Positions 9,641-18,905 of a DNA stretch of 64,000 nt are shown here, piece by piece. The translations under genes were made by a program, and so were the position numbers. This stretch comes from Ruminococcus flavefaciens ATCC 19208. GTDB lineage: Bacteria; Bacillota; Clostridia; Oscillospirales; Ruminococcaceae. Location of the stretch: positions 1 to 64,000 of the forward strand of contig NZ_KI912490.1 of the NCBI RefSeq assembly GCF_000518765.1. Direction: 5' to 3'. How positions within the stretch are numbered: position 1 is the first letter of the stretch; every line of letters starts with the position of its first letter. The notes beneath the pieces are model-generated. The model had not been told where the DNA came from. It saw only the letters and a program-made list of their open reading frames with translations, and ran no database searches.

Positions 9641-11109
9641 TATATTCCCTCCTCGATTATCCTGTAAAGCATATCCGTATCAATACTTCTGCGTACTCCG
9701 TCAGCAAGCATATCGAACTGTGACTGCTTGTATTCTTCCCTGTTAACATTACCGCCTCGGTAAGCGATGCCTTTGCGTTCATACAAATGTCTGACAAGTC
9801 TTTCAGACACGTACTGACTGTCAAAAATTCCGTGTATGTAACAGCCGCAGACATTGCCCTCATAAGCACCGCCGCAGTCCAGAAGCTCAGGGCTGTCGCT
9901 TTCCGTAGTTCCCATATGTATCTCGTAGCCTCTGAACTCCGCACCGCTCAGAAAACTCCAAAATCCGTCGATATCGGAAAAATTGCCCTCTGACTGAGTC
10001 TGTACCTTTTCCACACCGAATACGGTCCTGCATTTCATCAGTCCCATGCCTTTTATACTTCCGCCGCCTTCACAGCAAAGCGGGTCTGAAATGCTTTCAC
10101 CAAGCATCTGAAAACCGCCGCATATACCGAACACCGGAACACCTTTTGCAGCGCACCGTCCCACAGCCAGTTCCATGCCGCTCTCACGCAGCCATTTCAT
10201 GTCCGCAATGGTACTCTTTGTACCGGGAATTATTATCATGTCGGGAGTTCCAAGCTCATCGTATTTCTTTACATATCTTACGCCTACACCGTCATACTGA
10301 GCAAACACATCAAAGTCGGTAAAATTTGACATTCTCGGCAAACTAATAACAGCGATATCAATAATGCCTTTACTGCTTTTGCTGTCAAGCTTGTGTGAAA
10401 GGCTGTCCTCGTCCTCAATGTCGCAGCCGAGATACGGAACAACTCCAAGAACAGGCTTTCCGCCTCGCTGCTCAAGTATATCTCTGCCGCTGTCAAACAG
10501 AGATATATCCCCTCTGAACTTATTCACCACAAGCCCCTTTACCATATCAAGCTCATGCTTTTCAAAGAGACCGAGAGTACCGAGAAGCTGCGCAAAAATG
10601 CCGCCCCTGTCTATATCTCCCACCAGAAGTACGGGAGCTTTCGCAAGCTCCGCCATACCCATATTCACGATATCGTCTGATTTAAGATTAAGCTCCACGG
10701 GACTGCCTGCACCCTCGATAACTATAATATCATTCATAGCCGAAAGCTTGGCATAGGACTCCATTATCTGCGGTACAAGCTCTTTTTTTCGTTTGAAGTA
10801 TTCGGCAGCTGTCATATTTCCTACGGCTTTGCCGTTGACTATGACCTGTGATCCAACATCAGTGGTAGGCTTTAAAAGCACGGGATTCATCAGAACCGAC
10901 GGAATAACTCCTGCTGCTTCCGCCTGCATAGCCTGAGCCCTGCCTATCTCGCAGCCATCAGAAGTTATGTAGGAATTAAGTGCCATATTCTGAGATTTGA
11001 AGGGGGCGCAGGAATAACCGTCCTGCTTGAAAATGCGGCAGAGAGCAGCCGCAAAAAAGCTCTTTCCCGAGTTGGACATCGTCCCTTGAATCATTATAGC
11101 CTTAGCCAT
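9640..11109 (-). CDS. cbiP: Cobyric acid synthase (glutamine-hydrolysing)
   Basis: It amidates four carboxylates of adenosylcobyrinic acid a,c-diamide. The 489-residue protein has an N-terminal ATPase domain with GTMSNSGKSFF P-loop near residue 9 and a C-terminal type-I-like glutaminase domain: nucleophile Cys in FGICGGFQMLGE (near 328) and His in GCYIHGIFDS (near 427). The start has a GGGAGG site, and the ATG overlaps the cobD stop by 8 bases, so translation is probably coupled. Confidence 0.95.
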   Translation of the reverse strand: MAKAIMIQGTMSNSGKSFFAAALCRIFKQDGYSCAPFKSQNMALNSYITSDGCEIGRAQAMQAEAAGVIPSVLMNPVLLKPTTDVGSQVIVNGKAVGNMTAAEYFKRKKELVPQIMESYAKLSAMNDIIVIEGAGSPVELNLKSDDIVNMGMAELAKAPVLLVGDIDRGGIFAQLLGTLGLFEKHELDMVKGLVVNKFRGDISLFDSGRDILEQRGGKPVLGVVPYLGCDIEDEDSLSHKLDSKSSKGIIDIAVISLPRMSNFTDFDVFAQYDGVGVRYVKKYDELGTPDMIIIPGTKSTIADMKWLRESGMELAVGRCAAKGVPVFGICGGFQMLGESISDPLCCEGGGSIKGMGLMKCRTVFGVEKVQTQSEGNFSDIDGFWSFLSGAEFRGYEIHMGTTESDSPELLDCGGAYEGNVCGCYIHGIFDSQYVSERLVRHLYERKGIAYRGGNVNREEYKQSQFDMLADGVRRSIDTDMLYRIIEEGI

Positions 11110-12136
11110 TCAAACACCTCCCGAGTGCAGAAATAAATACTTCATTTTCTTCATGTGTCTTAACAGCGATACGATAAAAGCTGCCGTCGAGTCCGCTGTA
11201 ATCATCGCAGCAGCGCAGGAGTATCTTCTCTTTCAGCATACTCTCTCCGAGTTTTTCATCTGACTTGAAAAGAATAAAATTCGCATCTGAATTATAATAT
11301 TTTATCCCGAGATCATGCAGTTCTTTTTGCAGATATTCTCTTTCATTCTTCACAAGCTCAGCCGCTTTGCGAACATATCCTTCTTCATCTAAGGCAGCTA
11401 TACCTGCCCCCTGTGCAGGTGCGGAAACGCTCCAGTACTGCCCTGTACAAGCGATCTTTTCTGCTATGTACTTATCTCCGCAAATAACGTATCCAAGCCG
11501 CAGACCTGCCATTGCATAAAGCTTTGTGAAAGACCTGAGAATTATAGTTTTATCGTTCATGCAGTTCATAGCTGAAAGCTTTTCAGCACTGTCTGTAAAC
11601 CCAATAAAGCTTTCATCGCAGAACAATAGTGCTCCTGCATTTTGGCATTCACAGGATATTTTTCCGAGGACGTCAGACGCGATAACTCTGCCTGTTGGAT
11701 TGTTGGGAGTACACAGAAACACCATATCATTACCGCTGATATGTGAAATAATATCTTCCGTGACTTCAAATCCATTTTCTTCGGAAAGAGTGTATTCATG
11801 TACCTTGCAGCCGTTTTCGGCAAGAGCTTTTTTATACTCGCTGAATGCAGGCGAAACTATAAGTGTGGTATTAGGTTTAAGTGCAGAAACAGTACGGTAG
11901 ATAAGATCGTCAGCACCGTTTCCGCAAACTATATTATCAGCCGAAATGCCATACTTTTCCGACAGTTTTTCACGAAGCTCCCCACACATCGGATCAGGAT
12001 ATCTGTCAGAATAAACAACTGAATCCACAGCAGCCTGACGAACTCTTTCAGGCATTCCGAGAGGAGAAAGATTTGCAGAGAAGTCATGCTGTATATCCAG
12101 TGAAAGATCGTTGCCGCCGTGTTTTCCGTTCAGCAT
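11102..12136 (-). CDS. cobD: L-threonine-O-3-phosphate decarboxylase
   Basis: This fold-type-I PLP enzyme supplies (R)-1-aminopropan-2-ol phosphate for the nucleotide-loop linker. It has 344 residues and resembles histidinol-phosphate aminotransferase, with FLCTPNNPTGRV and the PLP-lysine region RSFTKLYAMAGLRLGY. The start is the ATG of MLNGKHGG, which has a GGGAGG site; a longer frame would only extend into cbiB. Context between cbiP and cbiB makes CobD much more likely than HisC. It overlaps cbiB by 7 bases. Confidence 0.9.
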   Translation of the reverse strand: MLNGKHGGNDLSLDIQHDFSANLSPLGMPERVRQAAVDSVVYSDRYPDPMCGELREKLSEKYGISADNIVCGNGADDLIYRTVSALKPNTTLIVSPAFSEYKKALAENGCKVHEYTLSEENGFEVTEDIISHISGNDMVFLCTPNNPTGRVIASDVLGKISCECQNAGALLFCDESFIGFTDSAEKLSAMNCMNDKTIILRSFTKLYAMAGLRLGYVICGDKYIAEKIACTGQYWSVSAPAQGAGIAALDEEGYVRKAAELVKNEREYLQKELHDLGIKYYNSDANFILFKSDEKLGESMLKEKILLRCCDDYSGLDGSFYRIAVKTHEENEVFISALGRCLNG

Positions 12137-13101
12137 AATATACCTCCCACAATCACACATCTGACTGCAAGAGCAGCTGCGAATACAAGTGCAGAGCTTG
12201 CATACATGAGCCTGTTCGCACGACGTATATCCTCATACTCGATGGGGCGTTTCCTGTCCCCGATGAACTCCTTTTTGTGGAGCTCTCCGAAGTAATATGC
12301 ATCGCCTGCGAGCTGAACTCCGAGAGCACCTGCACAGGCAGCTTCTGTCTGCGCAGAATTAGGACTTGCGTGTTTGCGTCCGTCTCGTATCCATATACGG
12401 TAAGCGTCCCTGCCGCTGAGTCCTATAAAAGGCGCGGTAAGCACCATTGCAAGAGCTGTCAGGCGTGAGGGAAAATAGTTGAGAACGTCATCGAGCTTTG
12501 CAGCAAATCGCCCTATATCGGCGTACTTCTCATTTGTGTAGCCTATCATGGAATCCATTGTATTTACGCATTTATAGAACGCTCCGAGGACTGCACCTCC
12601 CAGAGACATATACATGATCGGAGCTGTAACGCCGTCGGAAGTATTCTCAGCTACAGTCTCCACAGCAGCCTTGATGATACCATCTTTGTCGAGGACTGCT
12701 GTGTCGCGTCCCACTATCATGGAGACCGCCTTTCGTGCCCCCTCGATGTCATCTTTTTCAGCTGCATGATACACCTTAATGCTCTCATCTCTGAGGCATT
12801 TTGCCGCCACAAGATAGTAGCACATTATGCCCTCCGCAGCAGCTCCCAGCCACAGAGATACAGAGTACAGAGCAATGAGTATAACAAGGGACACCGATAC
12901 CGAAACAAGTATCACTGTCAGGGCAAGAAATACTCCGCCCTTTCGCAGATCATTGCTCATTTTTCTGCGTATAAAAGCTTCAAGGCGTGATATGAGCCTG
13001 CCGATGAGCCTTATAGGGTGCGGCAGGCTGTAAGGGTCACCGAGGATACAGTCCAGCAGCGCTGCAATAACAAGCGGCATAGCCGCAATAATGTAATTCA
13101 T
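12130..13101 (-). CDS. cbiB: Adenosylcobinamide-phosphate synthase
   Basis: An integral membrane protein of 323 residues that attaches aminopropanol phosphate to adenosylcobyric acid. It starts with the family's hydrophobic segment followed by DCILGDPYSLPHPIRLIG near residue 17, and contains VAENTSDGVTAP and the SPNSAQTEAACAGALGVQL block. The ATGA junction with cobC and the short overlap with cobD show coupled translation. Confidence 0.94.
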   Translation of the reverse strand: MNYIIAAMPLVIAALLDCILGDPYSLPHPIRLIGRLISRLEAFIRRKMSNDLRKGGVFLALTVILVSVSVSLVILIALYSVSLWLGAAAEGIMCYYLVAAKCLRDESIKVYHAAEKDDIEGARKAVSMIVGRDTAVLDKDGIIKAAVETVAENTSDGVTAPIMYMSLGGAVLGAFYKCVNTMDSMIGYTNEKYADIGRFAAKLDDVLNYFPSRLTALAMVLTAPFIGLSGRDAYRIWIRDGRKHASPNSAQTEAACAGALGVQLAGDAYYFGELHKKEFIGDRKRPIEYEDIRRANRLMYASSALVFAAALAVRCVIVGGILC

Positions 13102-13658
13102 ATTTTCTCCGTTACAGTAATGTTTTTTCCGTCAAATTCCGTGATATAGCCGTGTCCGTTGGTAATATGCCAGTCGTAGTAGCTCTTATGCGGAACTGCA
13201 AAATGCTCAAGTATCGCCATGATAGTTCCGCCGTGGACTACAAATGTAAGGTGGTCGTCCTTGTCGGCATTTTCAAGGCACTTCATAAATCCCTCAATGC
13301 ATCTTTTCTTGAATTCCGCAGGAGCTTCACCGTTGGGGAAAGCAGCCTCGCCGCCGCTGTCTATCCAGCGCTGATAACGGCTGTCCATAGAGAGCTCGAT
13401 GTAATTCTTACCCTCAAAGTCGCCGAAATCACACTCTCTCAGTTCATCGCAGATCGTCATTTCACCTGACGGAAATATAAGCTCCGCAGTCTGTATACAG
13501 CGTTTCATGGGACTGCAAAACAGCTTTCCGCACTGAGGATAATCTATTTTCATCAGCTCCGCAATTCCCGAAAAAGCCAGCGGCTCGTCAGTTCTTCCAA
13601 TGTATCTCAGCTCGGTATTTCCTGCTGTTTTACCGTGACGAATAAGGTCTATTCTCAC
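13098..13658 (-). CDS. cobC: Alpha-ribazole phosphatase-like histidine phosphatase
   Basis: A histidine phosphatase of 186 residues with the RHGKT catalytic motif near residue 7 and a second His in VVHGGTIMA near 141. In this operon the natural role is removing the 5'-phosphate of alpha-ribazole phosphate or adenosylcobalamin phosphate. The start codon is GTG, preceded by AGGAG and immediately after the TAA of the cobU-like gene. The phosphatase fold is certain; the exact substrate is inferred from context. Confidence 0.85.
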   Translation of the reverse strand: MRIDLIRHGKTAGNTELRYIGRTDEPLAFSGIAELMKIDYPQCGKLFCSPMKRCIQTAELIFPSGEMTICDELRECDFGDFEGKNYIELSMDSRYQRWIDSGGEAAFPNGEAPAEFKKRCIEGFMKCLENADKDDHLTFVVHGGTIMAILEHFAVPHKSYYDWHITNGHGYITEFDGKNITVTEKI

Positions 13659-14048
13659 TTATACTTCTCCTTTCAGGAACTCAGCTATTCCGCATATAAC
13701 GCGCACTACTGTATCGCTTTCGGCAGCTATGATACAGCCGCTGCGTCCCACATTTTCACGGTATACACGCTCCCTCTTTTCCATAGGAACTATCCCACAA
13801 CCTATCTCGTCCATAATGATGATACACTGACTGTTCTCACGGCAAAGACGCTGCGTAAACTCCACGGGATCATCTCCCATATCCATAAGCCTTGAAACAA
13901 GCCTGTGATAGTCAGTTATACAAGCTGCCGAGAAAGATTCTTCTATACTGCAATCCGAACCGTTTATTATCTCATCAGCCTTTATTCCAAAGAGTCTGCA
14001 GGCAGTCTCCTTCTTGTCCTGATAAGCCCCTCCTGTGATAAATCTCAT
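13659..14048 (-). CDS. Short CobU-like protein lacking the P-loop
   Basis: A 129-residue protein, shorter than CobU (about 175-180). It starts like CobU (MRFITGG), but the nucleotide-binding loop is AYQDKK instead of ARSGKS, and the RHR segment carrying the guanylylated His is missing. It does keep the C-terminal CobU block DEIGCGIVP followed by conserved Arg residues and a VGR. A full-length CobU is encoded 760 bases upstream and lacks exactly that GIVP block. It may be a subunit, a regulator or a decaying paralogue; I cannot tell which. A GGAGGTGA site supports the start. Confidence 0.75.
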   Translation of the reverse strand: MRFITGGAYQDKKETACRLFGIKADEIINGSDCSIEESFSAACITDYHRLVSRLMDMGDDPVEFTQRLCRENSQCIIIMDEIGCGIVPMEKRERVYRENVGRSGCIIAAESDTVVRVICGIAEFLKGEV

Positions 14049-14050
14049 GT

Positions 14051-14818
14051 TCAGATCACCTCCGTAAGCCTTAAAACTATGGCAGCTGTCAGTGCGATAA
14101 CAAGCTCACACATTTGCAGGAACCAGCCTGCAAGATCACCTGTTATACCGCCAAATTCCCTGTATGAAATGCAACGGTAATACAGTACGGCAAGAAGCAC
14201 AGCCGCAGTCACCGCCGCACCCGCACTCAGACTGACAAGCATCATGGCTGTGCATGACAAGACTGCCATAGCCGAAAGTACAATTAATGTTATTTTTTTA
14301 TGTGCAGGTTCTGTGAAGCTTTGCAGCGTTCCCTCTTTTTTTGCCCCGCGGAAGGTCACGGCAGTTAGTCCGCTGAGTGAACGTGAAAGCACATATCCGA
14401 GACCTGTTATCACAGCTCCCTCAAAGGAAAAAAGCTCCGACAAAGCGGCTGTAGAAACGATAAGATATACACCAAGCTTTATAGCTGCAAATGCACCAAT
14501 ATGTGAGTCCTTGAGTATGGCAAGCTTTTTCTCCTTATCGCCCCATGAAGCCCTTGCATCGCAGGTATCGCAGAAGCCGTCCAGATGAATACCGCCTGTA
14601 ACGAGAATATTAATCAGCATAACAACTGCTCCGAACATAAAACTGCCGAAGCACAGTCTCTCGCAAAGCAACTGCCACAGCACCGTCAGTACACCAATAA
14701 CTGCACCGATAACAGGGAAAAAGCATAAAGAATAACGCCTGTTTTTTTCATTCCATTCTACCTTCGGCATTGGGATTCGGGAGTACATCTGGAATGCCGA
14801 AATAAACGACTTTAACAA
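14051..14818 (-). CDS. cobS: Adenosylcobinamide-GDP ribazoletransferase (cobalamin synthase)
   Basis: A membrane enzyme that joins adenosylcobinamide-GDP and alpha-ribazole (phosphate). It has several hydrophobic helices and the CobS signature GGIHLDGFCDTCDA with Asp-rich metal site (near residues 75-88), then SHIGAFAAIKLG. I place the start at a TTG (14816-14818) because GGGGAGG sits just upstream and it overlaps the cobU stop by 7 bases, like its neighbours. That gives about 255 residues, close to the usual 250. A longer frame reaches 14860 but would extend into cobU. Confidence 0.9.
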   Translation of the reverse strand: MLKSFISAFQMYSRIPMPKVEWNEKNRRYSLCFFPVIGAVIGVLTVLWQLLCERLCFGSFMFGAVVMLINILVTGGIHLDGFCDTCDARASWGDKEKKLAILKDSHIGAFAAIKLGVYLIVSTAALSELFSFEGAVITGLGYVLSRSLSGLTAVTFRGAKKEGTLQSFTEPAHKKITLIVLSAMAVLSCTAMMLVSLSAGAAVTAAVLLAVLYYRCISYREFGGITGDLAGWFLQMCELVIALTAAIVLRLTEVI

Positions 14819-15333
14819 ACAACCTCCCCTTTCCGCGGTATGGGTATCCCGAAAACACACTCTACGACATTATCAGCAAATCCGGCTATTTTTCGGTTTA
14901 TCTCCGCAAGCTGACTTATGTAGAGAAGAGTTTCTGCGGAGTAATTAATGCCGTCACAGCCAACTTCATTTGTAACGATGATAAGCTCAGAAACTTTCTC
15001 CGAAAGAGCTTTTATATCAGAAATGATTTTTTCCGCAGGCTTAATAATATCACTACCCACGAACATCTCATTTGCACAGAGATTGCCCATACATTCAATT
15101 AGAACACCGCTGTTTACCGAAACATCAGCATTGCAGATATCTCGCTGACATTCGACAGTAATATAGCCCTTTCCCTCGCGCATTTTTCTGTGGCGCAGGA
15201 TTATTTCCTCAGCATCGCTCCCCACAGGAGACATAGTTGCGATATAGTATTTTTCACCGCCGAACATATTGAGAACTTTTTCGGCATAGCGCGATTTTCC
15301 GCACTTTGATCCGCCAGTAACAAGGGTTATCAT
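14812..15333 (-). CDS. cobU: Adenosylcobinamide kinase / guanylyltransferase
   Basis: It phosphorylates adenosylcobinamide and transfers GMP to it. The 173-residue protein has an intact P-loop TGGSKCGKS near residue 6 and the RHRKMR segment near residue 48 that should contain the guanylylated His. The usual C-terminal GxGIVP motif is replaced by VGCDGINYSAET, and the conserved GRxNQ is not seen. The start overlaps the cobT stop in an ATGA junction. Confidence 0.88.
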   Translation of the reverse strand: MITLVTGGSKCGKSRYAEKVLNMFGGEKYYIATMSPVGSDAEEIILRHRKMREGKGYITVECQRDICNADVSVNSGVLIECMGNLCANEMFVGSDIIKPAEKIISDIKALSEKVSELIIVTNEVGCDGINYSAETLLYISQLAEINRKIAGFADNVVECVFGIPIPRKGEVVC

Positions 15334-16379
15334 TTCAGTTCAGTATACCTTTCTATACCCGAATTTTCAAATTTATGAGAATTGTAGTAAATAGACGCAG
15401 CGCCGTCAAGAAGCGGCAGGAGAAGGATTCCGCCAGTACCTTCACCAAGCCTCAGACCGCCGTTGATTATAGCTTTCAGTCCAAGCTTTTCGAGAAGTCC
15501 CTTTCCCGCCGGCTCGGCAGAAACATGGCTTGCAAGCATATAATCCTTGCAGTCATCAGAGTACATAGATGCAAGGACCGCAGAAACCGCTGATATCACG
15601 CCGTCTATGACCACAGTAACTCCATAGACTGCACCGCCGAGGAAAAGTCCGGTCATACCTGCGATCTCGTAGCTGCCAAGTTTTGAAATAAGCTCTGTCG
15701 GATCATCTGAAAACGGCGAATTAACAGCGATCGCACGCTTTACAACATCTATCTTATGATCAAGCATCTCGCTTGAAAGGCCTGCACCGCGCCCCGTAAC
15801 TACTTCGGGAGAAAGTCCGAGAAGAACCGAGGAAAGAGCAGATGTTGGAGTCGTATTTCCAATGCCCATTTCTCCAGTAACTATGAGCTTCACCCGCTGT
15901 TCAGCAAGGTCTCTGACAATATCCATACCGACTTCAACAGCTCTTACAGCGTTTTCACGGGACATAGCAGTACCTATAGCAATATTGTCCGAACTATAAG
16001 CATTTTTTCGGTTGATAAGATTTTCACACTGTAAATCTTCAGCGATACCGATATCAACAGCTATAACCTTTGCTTTATAGATCTGCGCAAGAGCATTGAT
16101 ATTAGATTTTCCGCAAGCTATAGCCTCCGCACATATTCTTGTAACTGATCGGTCAGTCTGCGTTACCCCTTCATCAACTACACCGTTATCCGCACACATT
16201 ACAACAACTGCTCTTGAAGAAATATCAGGAGTTGCAGTTTGCTGAACCGCAGCAATTTTGTTCCAGAAATCCTCGAGAACACCAAAGCTCCGCAAAGGTT
16301 TAGCAACGCTGTCCCAGTGCTCCTGCGCTAAAAGTGCATATTTTTTTTCAGTCGGAAGTATTTTATTGACCCTGTCCAT
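15330..16379 (-). CDS. cobT: Nicotinate-nucleotide--dimethylbenzimidazole phosphoribosyltransferase
   Basis: It makes alpha-ribotides of the lower-ligand base. The 349-residue protein has the AVVVMCADNGVVDEGVTQ block, the GIGNTTPTSAL motif, and GLRLGEGTGG with the catalytic Glu near residue 317. The chosen ATG (MDRVNKI) has a GGAG site and overlaps cbiA by 17 bases. No gene for making dimethylbenzimidazole (bza or bluB) is seen, so the lower ligand must come from elsewhere in the genome or from outside. Confidence 0.94.
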   Translation of the reverse strand: MDRVNKILPTEKKYALLAQEHWDSVAKPLRSFGVLEDFWNKIAAVQQTATPDISSRAVVVMCADNGVVDEGVTQTDRSVTRICAEAIACGKSNINALAQIYKAKVIAVDIGIAEDLQCENLINRKNAYSSDNIAIGTAMSRENAVRAVEVGMDIVRDLAEQRVKLIVTGEMGIGNTTPTSALSSVLLGLSPEVVTGRGAGLSSEMLDHKIDVVKRAIAVNSPFSDDPTELISKLGSYEIAGMTGLFLGGAVYGVTVVIDGVISAVSAVLASMYSDDCKDYMLASHVSAEPAGKGLLEKLGLKAIINGGLRLGEGTGGILLLPLLDGAASIYYNSHKFENSGIERYTELK

Positions 16380-17718
16380 ATCTTTCTCCGTATTCTGCGC
16401 AGGCAGCAACAAAGCGCTCTGCAATTTTCACATTGGCGTAAAAATACAAGTGTGGAAAGCCTGCATACAGCGATTTATCAGAATGAATGCACTCCCAGTT
16501 CCTGCCGTCATTTTTCCTTGCTATAAAGTCAGAACCACAGTCGGTACTATCCCAGTAGTGAAACTCATGTGCAGCAATTTTATCCGATTTATCACATATA
16601 AGGCAGGCTTTTTTGGCTTCAAGAGTTACATAACCAAAACGCTGAAGCTTAGAAGTTGAGAAAACATTTCCTTTTATTGCTCCAACCATTTCATAACTTC
16701 TATCATCTGAAAGTATCATTCTTTCATGCAGATACATGAATCCGCCACACTCAGCAATCGTTGGCATACCGCTTTCAATAGCGGATTTTATAGTTTCCGT
16801 CATATGATGATTTTGAGACAGCTTTTCTGCGTAAAGTTCAGGATATCCACCGCTTAGGATAAGTCCGCAGCAGTTATCAGGAAGCTTTTCATCTCGCATC
16901 GGAGAGAAGTATTTAATTTTGCAGCCAAGCCTTTCCAGAAAAGCAATATTATCCGAATAGATAAAACAGAACGCTTCATCTTTTGCCACCGCAATAATCG
17001 GGTTTATTTTACGTTCTATAATGTGCAATCCTGGCTCTGAATACACTGGATAAGGCACATCTGACACTTTAATTATTTCATCGAGCATGATATTCTTCTC
17101 CGCAAGCAAGCTAAGCTCCGATAGTTTTTCTTTGATATCATCTATCTCATCAGCAGTCACAAGCCCGAGCCTTCGGCTCTCGAACGTAAAGCTGTTTGTC
17201 GGCATATAGCCAAAAAATATTGTTTCAAGTTCAATGCACAGCTCTTTCATACGCGGCACAAGTCTTTCGGGAAGTCTGTTAAAAATGAACCCTTTTATCA
17301 TGTTGGGCTGCTTATATTCAAGGAAGCCTTTCATAATCGCGCCAATGGACTCACTCGCCCCCTTGCAGTCGATCACAACTATAACAGGGGTACCGGTAAC
17401 AGTCGAAACCGAATGAGCAGAGCCTTTTCCTTCAACTCCGTCGTAGTATCCCATAACTCCCTCAACAACCGAAATATCTGCTTTTGCACCGTTTTCATTC
17501 ATCAGATATTTCAGTGTTTCATCGTCGCAGAAAAAGCTGTCAAGGTTATGTGAAGGAACTCCGATCACCTTCTGGTGAAACATAGGATCAATGTAGTCCG
17601 GACCACATTTAAACGACGAAACATTCATACCGCGATGCTTTAATGCCGCAAGAATTGCACAGGTAACTGTCGTTTTACCGCAGCCACTGTGAGTCCCGGC
17701 AATCATTACTCTTTTCAT
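16363..17718 (-). CDS. cbiA: Cobyrinate a,c-diamide synthase
   Basis: It amidates carboxylates a and c of cobyrinate using glutamine and ATP. The 451-residue protein has the P-loop GTHSGCGKTTVT near residue 8 and a C-terminal glutaminase domain with nucleophile Cys in AECGGFMYLHERM near 328. It overlaps cbiET in an ATGA junction. Length and motif order are normal. Confidence 0.94.
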   Translation of the reverse strand: MKRVMIAGTHSGCGKTTVTCAILAALKHRGMNVSSFKCGPDYIDPMFHQKVIGVPSHNLDSFFCDDETLKYLMNENGAKADISVVEGVMGYYDGVEGKGSAHSVSTVTGTPVIVVIDCKGASESIGAIMKGFLEYKQPNMIKGFIFNRLPERLVPRMKELCIELETIFFGYMPTNSFTFESRRLGLVTADEIDDIKEKLSELSLLAEKNIMLDEIIKVSDVPYPVYSEPGLHIIERKINPIIAVAKDEAFCFIYSDNIAFLERLGCKIKYFSPMRDEKLPDNCCGLILSGGYPELYAEKLSQNHHMTETIKSAIESGMPTIAECGGFMYLHERMILSDDRSYEMVGAIKGNVFSTSKLQRFGYVTLEAKKACLICDKSDKIAAHEFHYWDSTDCGSDFIARKNDGRNWECIHSDKSLYAGFPHLYFYANVKIAERFVAACAEYGERYGQGQ

Positions 17719-18905
17719 GTAAATTTCCTTTTTATAATGAATATTGGATTTTCAGCCGACATCATAGTATATCCGCAGATTTTTCGGGTTCTGGTTACAG
17801 CTATCTGAGTAATTTCAGGCTCAATACCAAACTTATCAAAAATCTTGATACACTCTGACAATGTTTCAAGCGAAACCGCAGTTATAGTCAGTCTTATATT
17901 GCGATTTTTTTCAAGAGCTGTTTGTATTATACTATCCATTTTTCCGCCTGAACCGCCGACAAAAACGCAGTCGGGCGCTGGAAGCTCCTTAACTTTCTCA
18001 GCTGCGTCACCTTCATACACTTCAATATTGTCGCAGCCGAATTTTCGGCTGTTTTCTGCTGTCAGTCCAATAGCCTCGGGATTTTTGTCAATTGCGCAGA
18101 CTTTTCCGTTTTCGCAGCAAAAAGCCATTTCCACAGACACCGAACCCGTTCCGCAGCCGATGTCCCAGCACACATTGTCTTTCCCTATTTCAAGCCCTGC
18201 GACGACATTTTCACGTATCTCCTTCTTTGTCATCGGCACCTTACCTCTGACAAATTCCTCATCGCTGATACCTCTTGGAACAAACCTCTCAAAATCCGGA
18301 TTTTCAGCAAGCATCACGCTCAATCCGCCTGCACTGTACTCCGTAAGTTCACACGCACTTCCGACGGTTATCCTCTCGTCATCATAGCCGAGGTTTTCGC
18401 CGATAAATACGGAAATATCGCTTTTCCCGAAGTTGCAAAGCTTCTTGCATATATCAGTCGCTGTCACATCTCCGCCAAGCAGAAAGAATGTTTTCTCATG
18501 TGCGCAAACACTTCTGACCACGTTTCCACTCTTGCCGTGGAGACTTACAAAATGGCAGTCCGACCAATCTTTTTTTAGTTTTGACATAAAATAAACAGGT
18601 GAAGATATACCGCAAATAAATTCTGTCTCCGTATCAGGCAAAAGTTCAGCCAGCTTCTTCGCTCCGCTGAAAAATCCGCAGTCTCCTGACATGAGCACAG
18701 CAATGCGCTCACATTCACTTTCCTTGATATACCGAACTATTTCGGCACTTCTGTACTCCTCGAAAACAGGCTTTTCCAGTCCCTTGAACGGCTCGATCAT
18801 TCGCTTTGCGCCGATAAGAACGTCCGCATTTTTCACAGCTTCAATCGCTTCTGCGGTCATGTTTTTCTCATTGCCCATTCCTATACCAATTATATATACC
18901 TTCAC
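17715..18905 (-). CDS. cbiET: Fused cobalt-precorrin-7 C5-methyltransferase and precorrin-6B C15-methyltransferase
   Basis: A 396-residue fusion: CbiE-type tetrapyrrole methylase in residues 1-200 (VYIIGIGMGNEKN start, VLMSGDCGFFSG) and a CbiT Rossmann methyltransferase in 210-396 (WDIGCGTGSVSVEMA, AIDKNPEAI). It methylates C-5 and C-15 and decarboxylates the acetate side chain at C-12. The equivalent fusion in the aerobic pathway is CobL. The start is GTG with a GAGGTGA site and a GTGA overlap with cbiJ. Confidence 0.93.
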   Translation of the reverse strand: MKVYIIGIGMGNEKNMTAEAIEAVKNADVLIGAKRMIEPFKGLEKPVFEEYRSAEIVRYIKESECERIAVLMSGDCGFFSGAKKLAELLPDTETEFICGISSPVYFMSKLKKDWSDCHFVSLHGKSGNVVRSVCAHEKTFFLLGGDVTATDICKKLCNFGKSDISVFIGENLGYDDERITVGSACELTEYSAGGLSVMLAENPDFERFVPRGISDEEFVRGKVPMTKKEIRENVVAGLEIGKDNVCWDIGCGTGSVSVEMAFCCENGKVCAIDKNPEAIGLTAENSRKFGCDNIEVYEGDAAEKVKELPAPDCVFVGGSGGKMDSIIQTALEKNRNIRLTITAVSLETLSECIKIFDKFGIEPEITQIAVTRTRKICGYTMMSAENPIFIIKRKFT

